A stretch of DNA of 64,000 nt from Neelides folsomi (taxonomy: Eukaryota; Arthropoda; Collembola; Neelipleona; Neelidae). Shown piece by piece: positions 38,001-46,787 of the stretch (its first letter is position 1; the number at the start of each line of letters is the position of its first letter). The DNA is taken from NCBI GenBank assembly GCA_034687125.1, contig JAQGBZ010000165.1, forward strand, positions 62,001-126,000. The letters run 5' to 3'. The position numbers were made by a program, and so were the translations under genes. The notes beneath the pieces were generated by a model. It had not been told where the DNA came from. It worked only from the letters and a program-made list of their open reading frames with translations, and did no database searches.

Positions 38001-40705
38001 TATTAGACGAATTGATGAATGAATGAATAAAATAGTATAAGTAGAATGAATAAAATGAATAAATCAAGTTAAAATATGATACAAGGTCGGGGTGTGAGAA
38101 AGGCAATATTTAATGAAAGAAAGTTCATTATAAATTCAATGCCATTTTCAACCCTTTTGGATTCATCGGATTAATAGGACCAGTATTTGGAATCTTTATT
38201 ACCTTAATCTCCTATTTAATACTACTATACTGTTTAATGCATATCAGTAATTTGTATCAGCAATTAAAATACAAAATATGTTATATACATTATATTCCAT
38301 ATGCTACAGTTGTGTATTATGGTACATATAATAGCTTTAGTCAATGCCTTTTGTAGTAATATTATGAAAGTAATTGAAGTTCTCCCACACCTCTTGGAAG
38401 GTTTAATAAGAAAGAGGCAAATGGGGCTTTCAATCCAATGACAAATTTGAATTCGTCTTTGTTCTCTTCCGAATGGAAATGAGAAGCGGAAACTCGCCCA
38501 TTTCTCTCACAAGCATTTCTTTTCACTCATTTTATATTCAGGATTATAATACCCAAAATATACTCATATGATATACATATACATAACTAACCTAACTGTA
38601 TACATACATTTCCTGTACATATCCTATCGGATACATACTATGTAATATGGTAGCAATAAAGGAACAATGATGTCTTACATAAACTATATGGCCCATAGTG
38701 CAGTTGCAATTATGTATGGTACATAACACATCCCATACTTTAAATTATATTGACTGACAGCACTTGTAAATATTTGATTCAAAGAGATGTGTTTCCTTTT
38801 TACGTTTTTACTCTTTTTACATAAGAAGTATAGAAGATCATGTGGAAGTATATACAGACATGTATAATATAAGATCATATGAACTTTTCTGCAGTTATAT
38901 TGGACACTTCATTTTCTCATAAATATTCAACTCGACAAAGTCGAGAAAATAAAGGAGACTTGAAGTAAAAAAGAATATTTGCAAAAGTCTAAATATTTGC
39001 AAATGTTTTTGTGTGAAATTGAAAAATAGTTACAAAACAAAATATCGTAAATAGATTACAAATATTTGCAAGTAATGTTTAGTTTTGATCTTTAATATAT
39101 ACATACGTAAGTACATATTACATACATACATGCACTTTGCCCTTTGTGTATCTAATATTCTTAAAAAATTGTTATTTATATTAATAAACTATTTTATATT
39201 AAAATTGGACCGGTAAATTAATATTTGCTTTAATTTTCTTCTCTGTTTATTTATTCATTTTACATAAACAAAACAATGCGAAAACAAACTCTGGCGAAAA
39301 AAGACCATTTAGAAAAATGTTAAGAAAAATGTTATTTTTTTCTTGTAGGAATTTGCAGGTGCAAAACCAAGAAGCCCAATGCTCAGAAAAGTCCAGGGAC
39401 AGCACTGCATCGGCATACTCAGCTCAATACCCAACATTTGGAACGGTGAAGAGTGGGAAAGGAGAAAGACTCCACATCCCGTTGGTTATGCAAGTAAGAT
39501 TATTTTGATTTAATTTAATTTAATACCAAGTTAAACAAATTGGGTTAAATTAGGAAATTATGGTTAAACTAAAGATTCCTTCCTTTCGCATTATTTCGTC
39601 GTTAGAGATAAGCGGAGTTCACATTCAAATATGAATTTACGTGTAATGGTGGAAGGATCAGGAATGTTCCCTTCCATTTAAATGCCCTCATTACCATTCA
39701 CTTCTTTATGATACTTGTCCCGACCTTTCAAAACCCAAACTCCGATATCCCATTTAACCCTTTTGGCATTTATGACCTTCATAACTTTCATTCAACTTCT
39801 GGGTTAAATTTTTGTCCTGTTTTAATCCATGGATTAAACCCAACATTTCAAATTCGAATTGCCATTAACTTGTATTAAAAGCTAAATGGAAATTCCAAAT
39901 AAACTTCAAAATCCCGCTAACTTTCAAATCACAACTTTCAAATCTTTTTAACTTGACATTAAAGTACATTTAATTTATTAATATAAGATTTACCTTAGTT
40001 TATATACAGTATTACTAGTATAGCTAATTAAGGTAATGATTTATAATTTGCAATTTTCATTGACCAAACATTAACAAAAGAACCGCAGGGGACAGATGAT
40101 TAAATTTTACTTTTATTAGGATTTGTAATCGGATTTGTATCAGAATTTGTATCAGAATTTATAATTTATATCCTTCACCTTTTCCAGACTTTCTAATGAT
40201 TAGAATTAGTGGACTGTAATATTTATTAAATGGAGTATGAATTTGCTAATTAAATTAATTAATTAATTAAAATTAAATTAGTTCGAAGACGGTGGCGACC
40301 TCGTGGTTTCTCTCCAAGTTAAATTCTACAAGCCTCACGACTCCCAACACTCGGAATGGGGCAGTTCGCTGCATTGCATCGAGTATGAGTGTAGTCATAT
40401 CCCCGGATCGGATCGCGTCATCGTGACAAAGGAGACGTACCGGTGAGTCGATTAATCCTTTTCTCAATTACTAATTTATCCTGTTATATGTACTTAGTAT
40501 GGCGTAATCGGTCCCGTCCCTCCACGACCAAATTCATCTCATCACATTCCCAAATCAATCACGTTCCTACAACATGTCGAGAAACCCTGATGCATTCGCT
40601 TCCTAACGAACAATTAATAGTCCATTGATATCGACCATGAAAGCTAACGACTTGACTCTTTTGTTTCATTTTAGTCTTACCAACAGTAAACCGAGATTGT
40701 GCTGA
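23014..40705 (+). CDS. CNRIP1: CB1 receptor-interacting protein 1 (CNRIP1) homologue with very long introns
   Basis: Exons: 23014-23061, 28769-28917, 39349-39493, 40282-40442, 40675-40705; phases close to 177 residues (vertebrate CNRIP1a is 164). Family marks: CPVYMKQDGQRF followed by RTLKLSVDTSYRVDLSFKP (vertebrate VFYKVDGQRF ... RTIKLLTGSSYKVEVKIKP), KSGKGERLHIPL (TKSGERQPIQI), and LQVKFYKPHDSQHSEWGS with IEYEC. The protein is a small cytosolic beta-rich adaptor known for binding the CB1 C-terminus in vertebrates; arthropods lack a CB1 orthologue, so its partner here must differ. The stretch between FKP and KSG, a conserved strand region in vertebrates, is replaced by a Ser/Gln-rich segment. 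Introns of 5.7 and 10.4 kb make it by far the widest gene here. A 48-base in-frame cassette (29341-29388) and an alternative 3' acceptor at 41735 are possible. Exon 1 is short and the least certain. Confidence 0.88.
23701..23730. repeat. Solo arm of the foldback family
   Basis: AAGAAAGCAAATTTTGACTC followed by ATCCTGTACA resembles the right arm of the foldback copy at 44106-44180, without a visible partner arm. It is a decayed or solo end. Confidence 0.4.
24271..24663. mobile_element. 393-bp non-autonomous DNA transposon with perfect 28-bp TIRs and 8-bp target duplication
   Basis: Bases 24271-24298 (beginning ATTTACCGTATTAACCCAAG) are the exact reverse complement of 24636-24663. The octamer AAAATGGC flanks both sides directly (24263-24270 and 24664-24671), the expected target-site duplication. 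An 8-bp duplication is typical of hAT, P and Merlin-like elements, but the ends do not match the textbook hAT terminus, so the superfamily stays open. The inside holds repeated motifs of type CCCGGATATAAAT at about 24331, 24348, 24364, 24566 and 24596. No transposase frame is present. The perfect ends suggest a recent insertion. Confidence 0.85.
26605..26676 (+). repeat. Four tandem copies of an 18-bp unit
   Basis: Units GGYCATTATATGGAATCC start at 26605, 26623, 26641 and 26659, the last slightly diverged. Because 18 is a multiple of three, the repeat is open and reads GHYMES repeatedly inside the ORF 26491-26688. I do not take that ORF as a gene: no splice context or family resemblance supports it. 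Confidence 0.85.
29341..29388 (+). CDS. Possible 48-base cassette exon of CNRIP1
   Basis: The stretch is flanked by a good acceptor (CTTTTTTCAG) and a donor (AG|GTATGA). Joined in phase 2 on both sides it keeps the CNRIP1 frame and adds 16 residues (SSYSKPRCETSTLPIP...) between exons 2 and 3. It falls where vertebrate CNRIP1 has extra strand sequence, but the residues do not resemble it. It could be an alternative exon or a chance open stretch. Confidence 0.35.
37606..37677 (+). repeat. Short tandem repeat, ATACAATTC core
   Basis: About six units of 11-14 bases (GATACAATTCC, TATACAATTTT and similar) run head to tail inside the long CNRIP1 intron. Confidence 0.75.
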
Positions 40706-41735
40706 GACGAACCAACACATTAAGAATATAAAAACACGTTAAAGTACACTTCGACTTTTAAACCACACCAAAATGAGTTAAAGAAGGTCAATCGGCTCCA
40801 AATTGAACAAAAGAGTTCTCTATTTATTAACTAATTACACTTCCATTGTATTCGACACACAAATTCACTCTCGTAACAATTAATTAGCTGTGTATTTATC
40901 TTTAATCAATATTCCAACATCGTAATATATGTTATTAATCTAGATAGATAGTAATTACATCTATTGGACAAAGTTTAGAAAAATTTTAATTATACCAAAA
41001 ATGTTCTTTTTAGAAAATGTTAAGTTTTTAGCTAATTGACTTTAATCCTATCTTTGACTTTAATTCTTACTTTAATAGACTTTAACTCTATCTTTAATAG
41101 AATTTAATTCTATCTTTAATAGACTTTTAATCATTGTAAGTGCTAATAATTAATTATTTAGTAAAACAACGTTACAAATGCATAAAAGATTATTTATATG
41201 AATATATTTAAGATGCATGATTATTTTTAAATAGGGTGAATATCAACACAAGTGTATTTAATAATGTATTTAATTTGTATTTAATTGTAATTTGTCTAAT
41301 ATCTAATGTCCATTGGACTATAGATATTATTGGACCTAAGGACCACAGATTTATCAACCAAATTACATGTTATTAAATGTAATTAATACTATCAAGTATA
41401 AACTATAATAATAATTAATCTAATATTTAAGATTATTTACAATAAATTAATTACAATTACACAAGACATATAATAAATACGTAGATTGTAGATTTCTCTT
41501 TTGACACAAAATTATCATTTACTTTATTAGTTTCACAAATCACCCAACCTTCCAATTTCATCAAATTATCTCTACTTGTGAGTCATTTAAATTAACAATA
41601 AATATAATTGTACATGGTACATTAAAATAAACAAGATAAATAATAAGTATATATGTATGATATAAAATCTATATATGTAGTTTAAATCAAATGTCATTTA
41701 AATGTTTAATGTGTAATTATATATTTCCCTCTTAG

Positions 41736-41790
41736 GTGATGATCGGTAGCTCGATAGGGATCGGCGTACGCGTGACAGTTTGTTTTTAAT
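41736..41790 (+). other. GC-rich island, possible alternative terminal exon of CNRIP1
   Basis: A strong acceptor (TTTCCCTCTTAG) is followed by about 45 bases of unusually GC-rich sequence (GATCGGTAGCTCGATAGGGA, then CGGCGTACGCGTGACAG). Spliced to the phase-2 donor of CNRIP1 exon 4, it gives CGG TGA, so the protein would end at KETYR, the same point as the vertebrate C-terminus. The rest would be a structured 3' UTR. I cannot choose between this and the exon at 40675. Confidence 0.4.
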
Positions 41791-42052
41791 CTTCCTCTAT
41801 TAAAATATCTAATACTGTTAAATAGAGTAAGAAATTCTTAAATGTATTTATAATAGTATAAGACACGTTACAACTGTTTGATTAATTCAATTTGATTATT
41901 ATGTCAATTAATAAGATAAAAGTAAATTGAATTAAGATTAAGGCAGATTGAAGCAGTTAAAGGCATTCATAAAAGTAGAATTAATTAAAAGCTCATTTAT
42001 GCTGTTCAGATATTTCTTTTATAGGAATTTTAAGGAAATTACTAATTATTTA

Positions 42053-42717
42053 AAGGACGGGTTTATAATCCCTTGAGTGTTTGGGCCATATACATAAAAA
42101 CGTATTATGATCTATATCAAAATAGACAATATGCGCATTGCCTTATTTCTACAATTTAAATTCAATTCATATCTTCTCAACCCTTTTTTATCCAAACGTT
42201 TTATATAAAAGTTGATCATCTCAATATACGAGTTGAAATAAGACTTTTCATAGATAGTACAATACAATGCCTATTGTTCCATTTCCATTATAATTTCCCA
42301 TTATCATTCGAGATGAATGAAAAATTACTAATCATATTTCATCTTTAAATTAAACTATGAGGGCAAATCGACTTTTACTTCAAAGTGTATTTTTTAAGTA
42401 GAAAATTTAACGCTCTTTAAAATGGCTATAATGAAGTTGTTACCCTTGCTCGAATTTTTAAATGGCCAACATACTTAAGTAATTACTTGATTTTTCTTAA
42501 TTTTGATTCAGAGTTAATTTTTTACTCATACATTTTAGAACAAAATGTATTTAAACTTTTTTGTAGATTTTACTGTGATGAACAACTTTTATATTAGGAT
42601 TGACATAAAAACCTCCTTTGTTTAAAAGTGTCATTTAAAGTTTGAAATTAAATACATTGTGAACAATCTGGCGTCTATGGCTTGGCCCAAACACTCAGGA
42701 GATTCCAACCCGTCCTT
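42053..42717. mobile_element. 665-bp PIF/Harbinger-like MITE
   Basis: The left end AAGGACGGGTTTATAATCCC continuing to TTGAGTGTTTGGGCCA (42053-42089) is matched in reverse complement by 42681-42717, with a few mismatches in the middle. TTA lies at 42050-42052 and 42718-42720, the 3-bp duplication typical of PIF/Harbinger insertions. No transposase frame is present. The ends are about 37 bp and conserved well enough to recognise by eye. Confidence 0.75.
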
Positions 42718-43506
42718 TTAGTTTAAGATTAGCCCATCCTTTATAAAAGAATTTTGAATTATAGCACTTTAGAGTTAATTTAGAAGTTAGAGTTAGTAAA
42801 TCGTGTATAATAGACATTAATTTGTTATTAAAAATAGTTTTAGACAATTTGCCGCATCTTAATTGTGGTATATATTTATTATATATTCACAAAAGGATCA
42901 ATTGTATGAATTATGATATACATAAAACATTATGGTATCTAATTGTAATTACTAATTGTAATATGTATAAAAGTATCTGTATAATATATAAGTTCTATAT
43001 ATAATATGTACGTATACTCTAATGTATTGTTATATTCATTATATTGTAACAGATAATAATGAAACGTTCAAGACCATCGCAAATTCTCGCTAGTGATTTG
43101 ATGTTGAACCCCAATTAAAAGTAAATCTAAATATTTAGCAATTAATTGTACAATTAAAGTGAGAGCCTTCCCAAAACATAACACAATGCCTTAAACCATT
43201 ATTATTTATTTATCTCCATTTAATAGAGCAATAATTAAATACAACTCTCAATACAACTTAACTTTTAATGATGAACAAAATGATCAATAAAATGAGTTTA
43301 CAAACCTCGAATCATTTTCTTAATTTTGCATCTTTAATATAATATACATTATTGTTTAACATTAAATTTTGAGCATGATTTAACAGTATGAAACAATGGA
43401 GAAAATATTATATAAAATATACACATAATCATATGTATATATATATAAAATTTATATAAATACCATATATTTCAAAATTATAAAATCGGCCGAAATTCCT
43501 TTTCAT

Positions 43507-45438
43507 TCATTCATTCATCGTAATTGTCTCATTGTCTTCGTCCAGATTGAGTTCATCAGAGTTGATTTCGCCGCAGCTGACAATGTAAATTGGAGATTTG
43601 GGCCGTGCAGGATGAGTCGGTTTCCCCGAAGGATAACTCACCGTATTCCACAGCTTTCATATTCATTAAAACAAAAGAGATTAAAACGGGGAATAAAGAA
43701 TGGGAGAACAAAGACTGAATAAAAAATGGAGGAGCGAAAGAGAGAAGCTGAGATTACAAATAAAAGGAACGGCATTCCCTTGAGGACTCTTCCAAATGGA
43801 ACGTAAACTCCATCAAAGCATTCCATCCTTTTCGCCGTAATTACGAATTCCCTATTGACAGTGTTGGGGCCACGGGTGACCATCGAAATGATTCCCTCTG
43901 CATCGTGCTTCATTCTGATATCAAAAAACCCACATCAGGAATTACATTAACAAACCATTTAGAAACCATTTAGAAACTAATCAAACCGATTGGCCGATTG
44001 TCATTAAAGTCATTATGGCCCACCCTGAATACTTACCTCTATATAGTATACTTAAATTGAAGATTTCATATATCGGAAATTGTATATAATATATTTCACT
44101 GTATGTACAGGGTGGATCAAAAGTTGCTTTTTTATATGATGTCTATTTAAATAAGAAATCTACTTTTGACGCACCATGTACATATATCTATTATTTCCAT
44201 AAATTCTAATCATAGTATATTTTTGATATATATATAATATATGGTATATTTTTGGTATTTTTTTCTAACCCGGTCTTTTCACTTGGAAGAAACTTGCCAT
44301 TGTACGCCGGAACTTCGGCTCCCAACTGCCAACAAACGCCGGGAAAGATTTTGTGCATTTCCGAACACTTAAATGAATGCCCTCGTTCTCCCGTGCACAA
44401 ACAACGAAAATTCTCACTGGTGATCGGAGCGAGATCGGCCCTCAGCATGAAGATCACTCGGCCAATGGCTTCGTTCTCGATCTCGAAATCCATATAGACC
44501 AAAGGGGTAGGATTAACAATTGCGTTTTTAAGGGCCTTTTTGGCGAACTTGGAACTGATGGTGACAACGTTGCCTTGGCACGATTTCAATAATGGATACA
44601 TCGCGGATCGGCGTAAATATTTTTCTTGTTGTTTGTACCAAGTTGTGTGACCTTTTTTGGAAATGATTGGCTTCTAATTTTTCATTAATTAATTAATTTA
44701 ATATTCAAGAAATTATTAATGAAGTAAATAAGTATTTAAGATTAATTAATTTAATTAATATTTAAGAAATTGTTAATTGAATATTTAAGAATTAATTAAT
44801 TTAGTTAATTTTAATTTTTCCTCACCACATTTTGTAAATTATCAAACATTTTCAAATTCTCAAAAGCTATTTTCACGAGATCTTTCATTCTTGTTGAGTC
44901 TCTGACGAGGGTTTTGGTATTTGCATGTTTGATCGTTTCGGGTTTTAATTTATTTTGCAAACAATTCGGCCCTGTGTAAATATCTTTGATCCGGGTGGCC
45001 AGCAACGCGTTGAGATTCAGAATCCGCTGATGATCATTTCGACATCTGATGTAATAATTGCTATTGCAAGCAACATTTTTCGGAACGTCTGTTGGGTGAG
45101 GAATCGTGTCAACATCTGGCTTGGCTTTCTTTACGGTTGCTTGTGTCTTCCTGACCATGTTGTAATCCTCGATGTATTCTGTGTATCGCATATTTTGGGT
45201 TCTCAATTTCTCTTTGATTTTCTAACGGCAATTAAATTAAATTATTTACAAAGAAAACGTCAACATTAGTTAGTTTAGATTAACATTAGTTAATTTATAG
45301 CAACATTAGTTAGTTTACATTAAAATAAATATAATTTAAATTTAAGTATAATTTGTTTTTATTACAAACCTTCTGCTGTTTGATTTCATTCTGACATTTA
45401 ATTTTGTCATTTAAAAGTTTCAGATTGCGTTTATCCAT
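43507..45438 (-). CDS. CFAP97/hemingway-like N-terminus fused to a degenerate cyclophilin domain
   Basis: Exons from the start: 45370-45438, 44826-45221, 44270-44673, 43758-43914, 43507-43653; phases close to 390 residues. The C-terminal part (about 213-375) is a cyclophilin: VYMDFEIENEAIGRVIFMLR, APITSENFRCLCTGERG, CWQLGAE, FDGVYVPFGRVLKGM and a final IYIVSCGEI strand. Compared with human PPIA, the active-site equivalents are changed: Arg55 is Lys263, Phe60 is Val268, Met61 is Cys269, Phe113 is Val314, Trp121 is Cys322 and His126 is Tyr327; only Gln63 (Gln271) remains. Prolyl-isomerase activity is therefore doubtful and a binding role more likely. The first 155 residues are basic and helical, with KPDVDTIPHP and RNDHQRILNLNALLATRI, which resemble the CFAP97/KIAA1430 pattern of sperm-tail proteins. 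The short PFLLF end of exon 4 and the junction to exon 5 are the weakest part of the model. Confidence 0.8.
44014..44030. repeat. Solo arm of the foldback family
   Basis: TATGGCCCACCCTGAAT matches the right arm of copy 2 but has no partner within 100 bases. It lies in the same cyclophilin intron as copy 3. Confidence 0.45.
44106..44180. mobile_element. Foldback element, copy 3 (cyclophilin intron)
   Basis: TGTACAGGGTGGATCAAAAG pairs imperfectly with CTTTTGACGCACCATGTACA around a loop with GTCTATTTAAATAAG. It is in the intron between exons 3 and 4 of the cyclophilin-like gene and belongs to a GACGCACC subfamily shared with the solo arm at 54061. Confidence 0.7.
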
Positions 45439-46787
45439 TTCTGAATACTTTGAAGATTCACAATTTAAGAATTTAGGATTTAAGCTTTTTTAAGAAAGAA
45501 GATATCTAATTATTATAAGTGTAATAATTTTTATTTAATTAATTATTTAACAAACTATACGGATACGGAATGAAATAAATCAAAATATACAAAAACTTAT
45601 AAAACAAAATCGAAGAGTTTAACAAAAAGTTTTTATTTTTTTAAAAATGACGATGTCAAAAGCTTTGATCTTTTATTCAAATAAATTTCCATAGAATTGT
45701 CATACAAGAATGGCTTTTGATTCCAATATTAATCAAAACTGTCACTGAATTTAAGTCATTTATGAAAATGTAGTCGATTGTTTTAGAATTCAAAATCGTT
45801 CTTCATCAAAATTGACAGATTGACATATTCTTTGATCATTTCCTCATTTAAATTTCATTAGTTTGTAAAATTTAAATATTTGAATAATTTCTCTTAAAAA
45901 CGAATGACACGAAGATCAAATCATTATTTCAAGGTAAATTCAATTCAAGATAAATTCAAAGATACGGTTCTATCCTATATAATAATTATATATAATAAGA
46001 CGGTTTATAATAAATACATTAAACAACTTTGTTGCAATTTGCAATCTAACAAAATTGTAGATGGAAAATGCAATTTCTCAAAGGAAGCCAAAAGTAACGT
46101 TGCTAAAATGAGACAAATGTTGTTTGGTTCAAACCTGAGCGATGGATCATTTCACCATTGCGGGAAATTCTTCTCGACAATTTTGCTGTCTAATTCTAAT
46201 CCAAATAATTTAATTGCGTATTAAGAATTAATTATATTAAGATCATTTAATATTCTTGGTCCTTCTAATAATCGTCTATTCACCCTCGCAGCTTCATTTT
46301 TAGTGAGAGTTTAATTTAATTAAGATTAAGCTGGAAATATTTTGTCGGTTTATCCGAGATGTAAGCGCAAGCCCACGAAATTGTTTTCAGATCTTGCGAT
46401 AAAAAATTGTCTTTGACGAAGATTTTTTTTTGCATCTTTTCACTTCCTCGTTCCAATTTATCTTTCTATTAATAACCGAAAGATCTGCGAATTTAATCTT
46501 CATTTTAACTCTCTTGCAGAACAAAGGAGTTGGAAGACTGAAAAACTCCGTCCAGTAGATTAGAAAATTATTTCTTATTTTATCAAGACCCGAATCAAAT
46601 ATTTTAAAAGGTGAGTTAATATTGTTTAACTTAAGCTAATGTTAGTTACATTGTTTAACAATTCATTATTAAACTATTCGCCATTAACTTATATATTATT
46701 TAATAAATTAGCTAATTCCGATAGCCGTTATTTAAGCTAATAATTAAAGATTTAATATATAAATCAATCGGGTTTTGTTTATTTTAG
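45439..46787. promoter_or_regulatory. Head-to-head spacer between the cyclophilin-like gene and DDI1
   Basis: This holds the promoters of two divergent genes and a possible 5' UTR intron of DDI1 (donor AAAAG|GTGAGT at 46610, acceptor just before the ATG at 46788). Bases 46340-46560, upstream of that donor, are less AT-rich than their surroundings and probably contain the transcription start. A weak ORF lies at 45904-46224 and is listed separately. Confidence 0.5.
45904..46224 (+). CDS. Doubtful orphan ORF, 106 codons
   Basis: A single uninterrupted frame starts with ATG just upstream of DDI1. The middle reads as low-complexity Tyr/Ile/Asn, but the last 45 residues (KCNFSKEAKSNVAKMRQMLF, then SLNLSDGSF-like) have more balanced composition and several Cys/His. 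I recognise no family. A possible internal intron (donor AAG|GTAAAT at 45934) could make it an even shorter two-exon protein. It may equally be a chance ORF in an AT-rich spacer. Confidence 0.25.
   Translation: MTRRSNHYFKVNSIQDKFKDTVLSYIIIIYNKTVYNKYIKQLCCNLQSNKIVDGKCNFSKEAKSNVAKMRQMLFGSNLSDGSFHHCGKFFSTILLSNSNPNNLIAY

Larger units (their letters stand above)
28918..39348 (+). other. CNRIP1 intron 2 (10.4 kb)
   Basis: Runs from donor GTAAAA at 28918 to acceptor TTGTAG at 39348. Contents: a possible cassette exon (29341-29388), dense TATG/ATAC microsatellites (about 30600-31050, 32580-32605, 33440-33480, 34540-34620, 38560-38640, 39100-39130), an ATACAATTC tandem repeat (37606-37677), and three less AT-rich islands (31050-31640, 33085-33420, 33690-34040) open in several frames but without recognisable domains. 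No nested gene can be supported. Confidence 0.55.
40706..43506. other. Intergenic region downstream of CNRIP1
   Basis: AT-rich DNA holding a tandem repeat of TTTAATAGACTTTAA/CTATC units at about 41040-41130, a small GC-rich island after a good acceptor at 41735, and the Harbinger-like element at 42053-42717. No gene of its own is seen. Confidence 0.5.

Noticed and set aside
41736..41790. tRNA-like reading of the GC-rich island (GGTAGCTCGATAGG)
   Set aside because: The D-arm-like piece has no acceptor stem pairing, anticodon arm or T-arm box B sequence nearby.
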